A stretch of DNA of 64,000 nt from Jacaranda mimosifolia. Its lineage: Eukaryota; Streptophyta; Magnoliopsida; Lamiales; Bignoniaceae. The notes below the pieces were generated by a model, which had not been told where the DNA came from, did no database searches, and worked only from the letters and a program-made list of their open reading frames with translations. The translations under genes and the position numbers were made by a program. This document shows, in pieces, positions 1 through 11,151 of this stretch. The DNA is taken from NCBI GenBank assembly GCA_018894105.1, contig CM032117.1, positions 37,056,501 through 37,120,500 on the forward strand. Reading direction: 5' to 3'. Position 1 is the first letter of the stretch. Every line of letters begins with the position of its first letter.

Positions 1-361
1 TTGACCCCTTACCCTTGGACTTCTTCGATGGGCTCATACTTGAGTGACTGGGGGAAGAGAGCTTCGGGCTCTTGCTTTTGGAGTTGTGCTTCTGCTTCTT
101 GCCCTTACTCTCCAATATGCTTTTAGCTGCTGTCTCGGGCTCGGGGTAAGGTTAGGCGACCTCGATCTTGGGAACCTGATTGAGGGGCACCGGCTACTCT
201 ACTCTAGTGGTTTGATTCAGTGCACTTGAAGGTTGGATCGGGATCAGAGTAGGGGTCGACGATGCCTGAGTGGACACAAGCCTAGAAGACTGAACTTTAG
301 CTAGCATAGCCTCTTTTTGGGCCTTTATCTTGTTAATTTTCCTCAAATTCTTGCTCGACAT
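1..361 (-). pseudogene. Second exon-like part of a gypsy-type transposon gene
   Basis: On the minus strand a frame opens with ATG at 361 (MSSKNLRKINKIKAQKEAML) and continues to the window edge. It encodes a lysine- and serine-rich low-complexity protein; near the edge it reads KGKKQKHNSKSKSPKLSSPS. Two in-frame stops interrupt it around positions 205 and 160. It follows the gypsy-type domain gene at 481-1374 on the same strand. The DNA between them ends in a pyrimidine-rich stretch and CAG just before the ATG, so it may be a downstream exon of that gene. No catalytic domain is visible here. The basic, charged composition fits the gag-like region of these elements, but this is inference from position and composition only. 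Confidence 0.4.
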
Positions 362-480
362 GACTGAAACAAAACAAAGAAGAGACTATACCTCGACCTA
401 ACATAGGTAAGCAAAGAATGAAGAAAGGATAGAATGATAGAACGAACCATCATCGAGGGTTCTTTAAACTCGAATATCGG

Positions 481-1374
481 CTAGCAAGCGATCTTGAGGA
501 CTTCCTCCTTCAGAAGATCGCCAACCTTGTATAGGTGATCAGTGAGAGTGTTAATGAAGCCCTGTCCCCATATAACCTCATCCAACACGGAAGGCTTAGG
601 CTTACCATGCCTCCATTCAGATTGAAACCGCCAAGGATGATTGGCAAGAGCTCGAAAAAAAATAAATATTTCTTTCCAGAGGCCTAGAGAAGTGGGAACT
701 TTGTCTAGAAACTTGCACATAGGCCTCACAGTAAGGTAATAAAAATTGCACTCCTCGAACCGGGTCGAGTTCATTATTGAGTAAAGAGACCAAAAGTGGG
801 CAAAGGAAGGCTCGACCCTAAAGAATGTCATCAAAATGATAAAACAGAGGATATATCTTATTGAGTTTGGAATTAATTGAGCAGGACAGACATCGAGCCC
901 TAACAGAATGTTTTCTATGGGATCGGGAATGGGGAATCTCAAACCTCCTTCTAGAATACCTATAGAAAAAGTGGTACAACCAGCAAAAGGGAGATGTATC
1001 CAATCCGACTTATTAGAGAAGATTATTTTATATTCTACGGGAATAAAGAATCTAGACCTGACCTCAAAAACTGTCAAGGACCCCAACTTGGGAACTATCA
1101 CTAACCAATGGGAGGTAGCTAGAACATATTCATTTGTCATGGGGTCGAAGACAGACTCGTCCACCGAAGCAGGAGAACCAGCTTGGGGCAAGCCTATGGA
1201 TGAATTTAGATCCCGCATCTTAGTAGGGATCGAGGTCGGGATCGAACTTGTGTAAGGAACGATTTGGAGAGAGGCCATACCCTCGGAATGTGAGGAAAGA
1301 GAGGCACTTTCACTTGACCCCAACCGATCGAGGCGATGATTTCTCTCGAAGGAAGAACTCTAACTCGAGCTCAT
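481..1374 (-). pseudogene. Putative gypsy-type transposon protein (gag-like), early stop
   Basis: The longest minus-strand frame (280 aa from ATG at 1323) contains the stretch PAQLIPNSIRYILCFIILM and a following RVEPSFAHFWSLYSI. These are typical of the plant 'putative gypsy type transposon' domain (Pfam PF04195-like) found in many plant Ty3/gypsy elements. An upstream in-frame ATG at 1374 would add 17 codons (MSSS-stop-SSSFERNHRLDRL), but its fifth codon is TAG. The original start has therefore probably been inactivated, or translation now starts at 1323. The domain lies at about residues 120-240 and no enzyme motif is seen. The long clean frame suggests fairly recent decay. Family assignment is by eye; a search against PF04195 would settle it. 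Confidence 0.6.
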
Positions 1375-1520
1375 ATTATCGAAATGAGAAAAGGAAGTAG
1401 ACTTGGGAGATTGGGATTTGATGAGTGGTTCAGGAGAATCAGGGGTTGAAACTCAAGCGAGCAAGCAGGCGCTGTGGAAGGAATAGAAAGGTAAAATGAA
1501 GTAGTAGGGCTACCCCAGCG

Positions 1521-1528
1521 TATTTATA
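1521..1528 (-). promoter_or_regulatory. TATA-box-like site upstream of the gypsy-type gene
   Basis: The minus-strand sequence TATAAATA lies about 150 bases upstream of the presumed original ATG at 1374 of the transposon gene. Spacing and sequence fit a plant core promoter. No other promoter element is assigned. Confidence 0.4.
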
Positions 1529-1530
1529 GA

Positions 1531-2217
1531 AAAGGGGGATGATAGTTCACTCCACAAGGCAACATCAACGGCTGTGGTTGGCAACATCTCATCGAACGGT
1601 GGAGAGTCATCAAAGCCTACTTCCCTAAGTGTCTTGGTTCATTCCCTAAGTGTCTAGGTTCATCAAAATAACTATCTTAAGAAAATAATAATATTTTAAT
1701 ATAAAATTATTATGTGTAAATATAATTATATATTATGAAAATAATTTTAAATAAATATTAAAATATTATGGGTAAATGTGATTATATATTATAAAATAAT
1801 TATGTAGAATTAAACCTTATATATAAAGGTGGATGAAAAATCAAGAGAGAAATTTCAAAAATTTACTTGAGAAGAAGAATCCATTTTTTTAAATAATCTA
1901 AAGAAATTCTGTAAGAGGAGAAGAGGAATATTTCTCAAAGATGGGATAAGGAGGAGATGAGTATTTTTTGGCAAATGAGAAAAGTTCTCACCTCCAAACA
2001 CCACTTTTTAATTTTTTTCAACTCAAATAAATAAGATTTGAGAAAATAATCCACAAGCAAGCACAACTTTAGGATCTAACAAAAATTCTCTAACACTCAA
2101 CTCAATGGTCAACTCGATAAAAGCAATATTAGAAAATTAATATGAGAAATAGATTGAGGCTACATACTTGTAAATCTAATTTGCAAAAGTAACAATTGTT
2201 GGATAATGATATAACTA
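1531..2217. other. AT-rich intergenic DNA with small local duplications
   Basis: No coding potential is seen. At about 1619-1660 a ~20-bp phrase (TTCCCTAAGTGTCT) is repeated in tandem. At about 1683-1805 an AT-rich ~80-bp segment containing ATTATATATTAT is duplicated with divergence. Confidence 0.5.
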
Positions 2218-2602
2218 AGAGGGTGTTTGGGTGAGAGTTTATAAGCTCTTCAAAACATTTTATAAGATGTTTGGGAGCCGTTATAAGATGTCAAAAAGTG
2301 TTGGATACATTTTTTTTTAGTAAAGAGCTTATAAGATTTTAAAATAAGATGTTATGAGTTCTTTTTAAAAAAATATGGACTTCTTAACTTATTTTTAAAA
2401 TATTAATAAGTTTTCTTAATTTTAAACATATTAATTACAAAATTATTTTTACTAACATTTTATAAGTTTTAAGATCTTATTTTATCCAAACACTTTAAGA
2501 GCTTATTTAAAAAAAATAGATATAACATCTTTTAAATTTTAAAAAATCTAATAAGACATAAGAATTTATAAGACATTTTAATAAATTTAACCAAATACCT
2601 TC
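2218..2602. mobile_element. MITE-like element, hAT-type appearance
   Basis: The left end AGAGGGTGTTTGG and the reverse complement of the right end AGAAGGTATTTGG match at 11 of 13 positions, giving a ~385-bp element with terminal inverted repeats. The motif TTATAAG recurs several times just inside the ends, like subterminal repeats of hAT-type MITEs. I found no clean target-site duplication, so the superfamily is uncertain. No coding sequence is present. Confidence 0.5.
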
Positions 2603-3190
2603 TAAATTTGATGTGTTCATGCTTATAATTTTTAATGAGTGTCAATTTAATGGGTCATGTGCCAAATCAGGTGAATTCTAACATTTTTAATTAATACGTG
2701 AATTTTCTGTCAGTAAAATGTAAATAATACTTTTTCATTACTTGAAATTTTTAAATAACAACGCTTGAAAGTACAAAATTCTTTATTGTTAAAATTGGTA
2801 TATTAATTCAACATATGATAACATTGTGTGTACGGCTATAGATATTAATTCCATTGGTGCCATACATGGGAATTTTTTTATGGCAAACTTAAAAGTAAGC
2901 AATCATTAGTCGTGTTTAAGAAATAAAACATCCACGGCCTACTTTACCAAAACATGTTGGCATGCAAAATTTTTAAAAAGAAACTGTGTGCTGATGGGGA
3001 CCCCAAAGAATCTAGTATAGAAATGAACTATATATATCTGGAATAGGCTAGTAATGTACGTCACTGATTTTGTCTATATCACCAAATTGTTAGTCGTGTA
3101 TTTGAATTTTCAAAGTGCATATGATCATGTTTTTGGCCTGAAACAAGAAAAACAAGGATGATTGTTAGTGCTATTAGTCCTTAGATGCGA
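2603..3190. other. Intergenic DNA, nothing recognised
   Basis: AT-rich sequence without a convincing open frame, RNA gene or repeat that I could identify. Confidence 0.5.
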
Positions 3191-4010
3191 AATTTCACGT
3201 CGTTCATGTACTTGCATGAGTTTATGAGTAATTTAATTTGAATATGACGAATGACATCCAATGAAGTCAAAAACCCACATGACTTGCGATTAATATTGCT
3301 TGAGTAAGTTTATCAGTTATCTAATTTGGATCTGATAAATTACGTTTAAGTCAAAAATTCATTTAGGACGAAACAGTGAATTAATTGTTCAACATTGATT
3401 AAATCTAATATGAGTTGTTTAATTTGAATCGCATCCACTAAGATCAAAAATTCATTTGGAAAGTAACAAATGGATTGAGGATCCCCCCCCCCCCCCCACT
3501 TTGTTGTTGTGATAAGATGGTTAGAATTAACATTGATTAAGTTTGTGAGCTATTTGATATCAATATTTAAATTACATCTAACAAGGTCAAAAACTCATTA
3601 AGGTAGCAACCAATGGATTGGGTTTAATGTTGATTAAGTTTGTGAGCGTTTGATTTGGACCACATCCAATAAGATCAAAAGCCCATTCGAATGGCATTTC
3701 TTTTTCTTTATTTATATAGGCGAACAAAACTCATCTGAGTGTGGATTGGGATTAACGTTGATTTTAGTAAGTTTTTGAGGTGCTTGATATGAATGCGATG
3801 AATCACGTTCAATAGGGCCGAAAACTTATTTGGGTGGCAACCGATAGATTGGGATTGGCATTTATTTCTTCTTTTTGATAAGATGATTAAAATTAATGAG
3901 TGATTAAGGATTTGAGCTGTTTGATTTGGATACGAAAAATCACATATAACAAAGTAACGATTCATTTGGTAGCACTAAATGAGCTGGGATTAATATCATT
4001 CTTGATTAGT
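3190..4010. repeat. Degenerate tandem repeat array, about seven units
   Basis: A phrase of the type TTGATTAAGTTTGTGAG, then TTTGATTTG, then a GTCAAAAA-like anchor followed by TCATTTGG, recurs along this stretch. The GTCAAAAA-like anchors fall near 3268, 3352, 3442, 3583, 3672, 3809 and 3952, so the unit is about 85-90 bp with some units lengthened to ~140 bp. The longer units carry inserted T-rich text such as TTTTGATAAGATG. A run of 15 C at 3483-3497 interrupts one unit. No open frame is involved. Confidence 0.65.
3483..3497 (+). repeat. Poly-C homopolymer (15 C)
   Basis: An uninterrupted run of 15 cytosines in AT-rich surroundings, inside the tandem array. Such runs are also error-prone in sequencing. 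Confidence 0.9.
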
Positions 4011-4620
4011 TGGAGACGGAAGTTATCATGTTCATGATGGACTTTTTTCAAAGTAAATTAGATAACTTTATGTCATTTTAGTCTTGATAGATTTTCAACT
4101 TGATTAATTAATGAATAATCTGTATAAAATTTGGCTGATTGAATATATTGGGTTTTTAGTTTGGCAAACATCTATTTGTTTGATGTTGATTGCAACAGTC
4201 TCCATTATTTAATTATTATATTAAAGTCATTCAATTAAGAATTGTGGTCATGTGAAGATGACCATGTAGTAAAATGGATTAATTTAGGTTATTTTGTTAA
4301 TTTTTTTTTTGTCAAATTTGAGGATTATTGGATTGTGATGTACGTGATTTGATAACCGAGAACTGCAACTAGAGGTTTGTTTGGATTGGCGCAGAGTGGT
4401 TTTGTAGTTTTGACTTTTTAATATTTTTGTTTTGACTTCTTAAACTTTATTAGAAATATTTTAAATTTTTATTTCAGTTAAATAATATTCGCTAACAATT
4501 TTGACATATTCAATACCTGTAAAATTTAACAATATAAAATAATTAAAATATTATTTTCTTTTTTATATGTTATTATGATTTTTAATATTTTAAATATATT
4601 TATTTGAATTTTTACGATAA
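4011..4620. other. AT-rich intergenic DNA
   Basis: No gene recognised. From about 4371 there is a phrase (GGTTTGTTTGGATTGG) resembling the end of a hAT-type MITE, but I could not find a matching opposite end. Confidence 0.4.
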
Positions 4621-5002
4621 GTAAAATGAAAAAGATTGAGATGAAATAAAATAATTGAAGGAAAGAAAGTAAAAAAAGTACCTTAGAGAGAAAATTAAAA
4701 AAAATACCTTATCATTATTTTTTAAAATAGGTTAATTTTAACAACTCATTAAAGATTATCCTAAATTAGTTATTAAGGCCCTCACACTTTATAGTATAAA
4801 TTTTTAGAACAAATAAAAAAAAAAAAGGTGAAATAAAGTAATTGAATAAGAAAAGTAAATAATTGGAAAGACAAAAAGTAACAGAGAAGGGGAAATGCCC
4901 AAAAGGAAATAAAATTCTTTTCATTATTTTGTAAAATAGAGCTAATTTTGTCAATTATAAAATAATACACCAAAATAATTACTAAGACTCTGACACTTTA
5001 TA
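4621..5002. repeat. Diverged direct duplication of ~180 bp
   Basis: Two adjacent AT-rich copies, about 4621-4800 and 4820-5002, share the same order of phrases: GAAATAAA-TAATTGAA, AAAGTA, TCATTATTTT-TAAAATA, a TTATTAAG/TTACTAAG step, and a closing CACTTTATA. A similar but more distant text occurs near 9290-9505. It may derive from a non-coding mobile element; no ends were defined. Confidence 0.45.
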
Positions 5003-5176
5003 CAAATTAGCAATTTTGGTATACTCTATGCGTGTGTTAAAATTTTTATAGTATTAAATAACAAAATAGTTATCTACTTTTTGAATAAATTCCAAAATTT
5101 TTACAAATTTCAATATATATTGTATTTAACTTGTTACATAAATAAAATACAAAGTTGTGAGAAAAGGAACAATGTG

Positions 5177-5841
5177 CAATGTTTTTAGAACCGGACCGGA
5201 CAATGAATTGATGACGTTACTGGTTATTATTAGTTCAACCAGTTTGACCACTGGTCGAACCAGTATAACGCAATAATGACATAATAATTATATTTAATTT
5301 TATAAATATATATAATATTTTAATATTACCAAAAAATAAAACTTTCAATTGATATAAAAAGAATATTATTTGAAAAAAATTTCAACTTACTTATTTTTAA
5401 GTACGTTTTTTTAGAAAATAATACTATTTTACAATTAGTCAACTATAAATAAATAAAAAATAATATTTCACATTAATTTAAGTAATCATTCGTTTCATAC
5501 TTCAACTCTAAGTAAAAATAAATTCTTCTATTCTAAATATTCAACATAATTTAAGAGAGATTAAACAAAATAAAATAACAAATTAAACATAAATATTCAC
5601 ATATAACTACCACTTCATTAAATTTCAAGAAAATAAATTCATGTTTCAAAAAATTACATGTCCAAAATCTTTAATCATCATTTTCAACTCACAATTTCTC
5701 TTTTCTTTTTTAATTTTTTTTAAAATTTTAAAATTTTCAAAAAAAAAAAAGAACTGGTTAAACCGATCCGGTTTTGACCATCACCGATTTTTAGACTTCA
5801 ACCGGACCAGATTGGCCTCCGGTCTGATTTTTAAAACATTG
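5177..5841. mobile_element. MITE-like inverted-repeat element rich in ACCGG motifs
   Basis: The left end CAATGTTTTTAGAACCGGAC and the reverse complement of the right end (CAATGTTTTAAAAATCAGAC) form terminal inverted repeats. Inside, GC-rich blocks (GGACCGG and GGTCGAACCAG on the left, AACCGATCCGGTTTTGACC on the right) are mirrored around an AT-rich core. Flanks ACAATGTG (5169-5176) and ATAATGGG (5842-5849) match at 6 of 8 positions and could be an eroded target duplication. No protein is encoded. The superfamily is not certain. Confidence 0.6.
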
Positions 5842-6350
5842 ATAATGGGGCATGAAGTGGGGGGATTACAAATAGTAGTTACTGATTAGTTATAGTTAGT
5901 TATGAGTTTTTTAAAAAATAAAAATGAAAATGAAAATTTTTTAGGTACATTACTCGAAAAAAACATCTAAAGGGATATCTGCCTTATTAAAAATATCTAT
6001 AGTTGGGATTATATATGATAAAAATTAAATTTAGAATAACGTTAAAATTTCAGATAAGTAAAATAACTCCAATCTTTTGTTGCTAAAATGGTGGTAATCT
6101 TATGATCAACCAAAATTCAATATTAATGGCATGGAAACGGGAAACCCTATAGCTAAGCATAATTTATAATACCTATTAATCACAAATATCAAAGTAACTA
6201 TCAAAGAAGAACAATAGAAAAATATTTTAGACAATTAACCTAATTATAAAAGCAAAGTAACTCTTGCAATGAATATGAAAAATAGATTTAGGACGCTCTT
6301 TATACTTCATTATTAAATGAATAAAGATTGTATTTCTAGTTAATAAAAAT

Positions 6351-6385
<35 letters not shown>

Positions 6386-8029
6386 ATCTTTAAAAGTACA
6401 ATTTCCGATACAAGTAATAGTTCTTTTTCGGTCTGGAAATATTTTGACCTTAGTTTTACAATATATTATTTTTATGATTATTACTTTTACAAATTTAATA
6501 TTAACTCATCAACTCTCTAACCCACTAATTGTGGTGCCGTTGTATTGTTGAACTGCCTAGTTTTCTTGGCCACATTGCTCTCATGATGATACTCTTAATG
6601 CAAAATACAATATGAGAAAATGGGCTTACTGATTTCAAAGTATATATAAACCCTAAATTATGGTGAGGAAAATTGAAGTTACTAATTTTCCAAAAATATA
6701 TATGATTTGGGTAGTAGAATAATTAAGACATACTTCATATGATCATATCCATTTTTAATAATTTGGATTCTTTGATTGTATAATTATGAGTAGACGGAAA
6801 TAATTCATTAATTTTGACATAATCGACACAAATTACACTTTTTCTATAAAGAATACAATTATGCATTGTACCGTTTTAATTTTTAAGCATGTGAGAATAT
6901 TGAATGCCAAGAAAGTCCATTTTCCAACAATTTTTCTAGTCTCCATTGCAAGCACGCCTTTACCATTTTTTCAATGCAAAGACCAAAAGGAAACAGTAAA
7001 ATAGCATTTATGCATGAATAAAGACAATTCAAGTGGGAAAAGACAATTTTTTTTCAAATTAAAGTCGTGTTCCCGAGGGCCAGCACTCCATGTTGTAACT
7101 GCTCATTGCCCGCCGTATCTTAATAGTCGGTCAATTATGCCACGTGGTGTATTGCTGACAAATAGTCCTGCAAAATTGGATTGTTTTAATGTCATTTTCC
7201 GAACATTCTCCTAAGTCCTAAACACATGTATTTTATTTTTGGTAGTATTTCTTTCTTCAAAATAATAAAATAAAATGTCGGCCAGATATTTTAGGTACTC
7301 AATTGAGTTTTCTGGTAAAATTGTTATATTTTAAAACCAATTGAATACGAAGTAATCAAATTTCACGATTATCTCAACCCAACATTTATTTCACCCAAAC
7401 CCAACGAATTCAAATCAATATCATTTAATCCGACACGAATGGCCATCCCAAGCATGTGCGTGTCATGTTTCTCGTTCCATTTGGTGGTGTGAGTCATGCC
7501 ATAAATATCATTAAGAAAATGCTTTTCTGACAATATCTTTTGTCCTGTATATATATTTCAGAAAATAATACGAATAATTGTAACTTTTGTACACATTCAA
7601 TAGCAAAAGGCAAAACAAAAAAAGATCAAAGTTCTAGTTGCGGTAGGAAACTATAGAAATCACTTTGTTGAGCATGCACATCATTGGGTTCACTTTTTTC
7701 AACTGTTTTATTTCCTCTTCCATTTTTTTGCAAGAATTTTTGGTCGAATTAATCTTGAGGTTTTTCAACTTGGAGTCCCGGAAGATATTTAGATATTTGT
7801 CTATTTTTTATGGAAACTGTTTGTTAATATATAGTTGATTTTGTAAAATATCGCAACAAATTAATATGAAGACGCAATATTTAACTATTATTTTTGGTCC
7901 ATGCTTCAGTTAAAAAAGCAGGATCGATAGTAAAAAAATTTAGATAACATGTACTGCGGTAATAATTATGTCATCATCATTTGTAAAAATTAAGATTTAA
8001 CTAGTCAAATTCACTTGTTTTAGTCAAAA
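5842..8029. other. AT-rich intergenic DNA
   Basis: Open frames here (for example 7014-7214) show no recognisable protein features and are probably chance frames. A microsatellite lies at 6350-6385. Otherwise nothing is recognised. Confidence 0.5.
6350..6385 (+). repeat. Compound microsatellite (TA)n(TG)n
   Basis: About ten TA units run directly into about eight TG units. Confidence 0.9.
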
Positions 8030-8364
8030 GGACCCTTTTGGTTTTATTTTCAAAGCTCATTCTCACTTTTTTTACTATTCTAAAAATGAAACACATAACT
8101 TTTTACATATTTTCACCCAATATTATTTTTATTTTTATTTTCAAATTACATTTTCCAATAACCTATATATCGTCTCCCATTAACCTATATATATTATCTC
8201 TCTATTATATTATTCTACATCTCTTCACCTACAACCTACTAAGACCAACAAAATCATTATTTTTTCAGCAATTTATCTAAATACAAACTCATTTCCACTA
8301 ACTTTTTAAATTTTAGAAATGATGAAAATGAAAATTGAAAATTAAAATAAAACCAAACCGGCCC
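8030..8364. mobile_element. MITE-like element with GG-CC...TTTTGGTTTTATTTT ends
   Basis: Left end GGACCCTTTTGGTTTTATTT and the reverse complement of the right end GGGCCGGTTTGGTTTTATTT are clear inverted repeats, bounding ~335 bp of AT-rich non-coding DNA. It abuts a second MITE-like element at 8365. No unambiguous target duplication was found, so hAT affiliation is inferred from the TIR style only. Confidence 0.55.
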
Positions 8365-8730
8365 AGCTCATTTGGATTTGTTTTCTAGAGGCCTTTTTAT
8401 TTTTGTGATGAAAAAAAAATAGTAAAAAGTTAGTTATAAATATGTTTTTGAAAATGAAATATTGTTTGGATGTTTTGCTTAAAATATAATGATTATGTAG
8501 GGTTGAAAATGAGTTGTATTTGAAAAATGTAGTGTTTTTGTATTAAAAGTTGTGCAAATATGAATAGAAGAAAATAAAAAGTGAAAATGGAAAGAGAGTG
8601 TAAGAGTATGTCTAGAAGAATATTTTGAGAATAAAAATATTTGTGAAAATGAGAGAGAAATTGATGGCTCTCTATTTTTATTTTTAGCAGAAAATGCAAA
8701 TGCACCCAGAAAACAAAAACAAACGGGGCT
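8365..8730. mobile_element. Second MITE-like element directly adjoining the first
   Basis: Left end AGCTCATTTGGATTTGTTTT and the reverse complement of the right end AGCCCCGTTTGTTTTTGTTT are similar inverted repeats. The interior is AT-rich; the frames within it on the minus strand are low complexity and not convincing genes. The back-to-back arrangement with the 8030-8364 element suggests nested or sequential insertion. Confidence 0.5.
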
Positions 8731-9810
8731 GTTAAGTGTTTTAGTTTGAAAATTTTGAAGAAGTATTATAGGTTTTGGCTTGGGTTCATGTATGGAACAC
8801 TTGACCCATAAGAAATGTCCAATTTTAATTAGCATTAAATACTATATGATAGTTTCCTTTTTTTCATATTAAATACTGCCTGATTGTTCTAAATTAGGGT
8901 ACGAATATTGGGTAATTTTATAATTTTATCTTTAAAAATAGTAATTAAAGTTAATAGTTGTAATTAAGATTGTATTCGTGCTTGGGAAGAAATTTATTTT
9001 TTAGAAACTGAGACATTATTTTTGTAGACATCGAATTCAAAAAAGTATCCCCCCCCCCCAACCCAAAACCAACCAAAAAAAGGGAAAAAAAAAAACTAAA
9101 AGTTTACTTTATGAGGCTATACAGAATTTTGAACAATAGTTCACGTTCTATTACATTTTTATTACTACAAAAATACCATATCAGTATTTTAATTAAACTA
9201 AGTAATCGTGACACACTCTATGTATGTATTTAAATCTTAATAACACTGTACCCTTTTAATTATTTAAGTATATATTTGTCTGAATTTACTATATAGAATA
9301 GCACATCTGAAAAAATAAAAAAATGGAGAGAAGGAAGAAACATTATAATTGTAAAATAAAAAGAAGAGAAAAAATACATATTACCTACGAGACGAGAGAA
9401 AAGAAGATGAATGTTGCTTCTTTCAACATATTTTTTAAATAATACTAATTTAATTAATAAATTAAAAAACATATCAGACAATAATTTTAACATCTCACAC
9501 TTTAAAAAGACTATAATAAATTTATTTCATATAATTTTTTTTTAAATACTAATTTGGAATTGTTTTAAGATCGATCGGCTTAGATCGGATTATTTTGGAA
9601 CTCCAGTAGATCGTGCAATTAATTGGAGATTAACTCCACTGGAGGTAGGGATAATTAAGCCTGAAATAGAATAAAGGTTACATTCAATAGGAGAGACTCA
9701 AATGAAAACCCTCCAATGAACTTACCAGTAGATATGGGTAGAGAGGTTGCATGAAAATAAGGAAATATTAGCAAGATGACAACAATGAATTCACCTACAG
9801 CACCATGTGA
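8731..9810. other. AT-rich intergenic DNA
   Basis: No gene recognised. An 11-base C run lies at 9049-9059. The 9290-9505 stretch is loosely related to the duplication at 4621-5002. Confidence 0.45.
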
Positions 9811-10752
9811 TAGGCCTGTAAATTAGTAGGGTGTTATCTTACCCAGGTTCAAAACATTAATACCTATATCCTACTCGTATTCATACTTATTAAATATAGT
9901 GTAATTGGTATGGGTAGGGTCTGTACCCATAAATTATCCATATACTCATACTCAAAAATTACGCATTACTTTATACTTAAATTTAATCTATGAACCTAAA
10001 AATTGTTTATGCCCAAATTATATTTATATTAATGATAAACTTTTTATATATAAAAATTACAAATATGTTAATGAACAGTAACAATGAAATAATTTTTTTC
10101 ATTAAAAATTAAACTAAATTAATAAAATTAATAAAGTTAATATATTGAGATAGAATTTTTTAAAAAAAAAAAATTAGAATAGCAATAACAATAGTTGAAC
10201 ATTTTTCATTAATAAAATTAATAATGGAATAAATAATTTTTATAAAAACAGTTAATAAAATTATTTTTGTTAATTAATAAAATTTATTAATATAGAAATT
10301 AACAGTTTTTATAAAATTAAATATAAAAAAAAAGTTTTTACTTTTAAACTGTTTTTTAGTTATATTAATTTAATTAGCTAAAAGTTTAATTGTTAATTAT
10401 ATTAATAAAGTTTAACTCTTATATCAATAAAACAATTAATTTAATTAACAAAAAGTTTAAAATTAAATAATTTAAATTTAATGATTAAATTAAATTAAAT
10501 ATAAAAATATTATTGTTTGTTATCGTATGCCAAATAATATTTCCAGTATATATTAAAAAAATAAATATGTACATTAAAAATATAAGTCTAATAAATTAGA
10601 CCCAATGGGTCTTGGGTTAGATAGGGTAGGGTAGGATTATGGTCTCATTCTTTTGGGTATTTTAGGGTTGGGTAGGATTAGGATTTCATCCTTATGGATA
10701 TTTTAGGGTATGGGCATAGGTAGGATGACACCCTATCCATTTACAGACCTTC
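9811..10752. mobile_element. Non-autonomous hAT-like element with perfect 8-bp target duplication
   Basis: The sequence CATGTGAT occurs directly before the left end (9803-9810) and directly after the right end (10753-10760), a perfect 8-bp duplication typical of the hAT superfamily. The ends are inverted repeats: left AGGCCTGTAAATTAGTAGGG, right (reverse complement) begins GAAGGTCTGTAAATGGATAG and continues GGGTGTCATCCTACC against GGGTGTTATCTTACC. A two-base offset separates the right TIR from the duplication. The ~940-bp interior is AT-rich and encodes no transposase, so the element is non-autonomous. It lies ~0.3 kb upstream of the TATA box of the LBD gene and could affect that promoter. 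Confidence 0.8.
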
Positions 10753-11047
10753 CATGTGATTGAAGATATTTTTATAGTATTGTTGAGGTGACGAAGTCAA
10801 GATATTGTCATGTGTTTTAATCAAATGGTCCGTAATTTGGGTTTAATCAAATATCGGGTCGATTTGAACCTAACCCCGAAAAATAAAAATTCTTAGTGTT
10901 CATATTTTCAAGTATTATTTTGGGATTTTGAGCTTGACTCCATGTCAAATATAATTTATCATTTTAAGATATTATAAAAAGATAAAAGAAAAGATAAATT
11001 ACCCAATTACCCAACTGCCCAGGCTCTTTGGTTTTTTATCCTACTTG

Positions 11048-11055
11048 TATAAATA
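11048..11055 (+). promoter_or_regulatory. TATA box of the LBD gene
   Basis: TATAAATA lies 97 bases before the ATG at 11152. It is followed by a CT/CA-rich 5' leader with the pyrimidine-rich tract CCCCTCCCCCCCTCC, usual for plant 5' UTRs. Confidence 0.7.
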
Positions 11056-11151
11056 CGTGCTTGGCTGCCCCATTCAGCAATCAGCACACAAAATCAACAT
11101 CCCCTCCCCCCCTCCACCTCACCCCATCCCATCGCATCTCCAAATATCACA

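Noticed and set aside
908..1255. Plus-strand 115-residue frame
   Set aside because: Antisense to the gypsy-type transposon gene, with no recognisable domain.
8038..8835. Phe/Ile/Leu-rich frames on both strands that look like membrane proteins
   Set aside because: They lie in AT-rich MITE-like DNA; T-rich codons produce spurious hydrophobic segments, and no start context or homology supports them.
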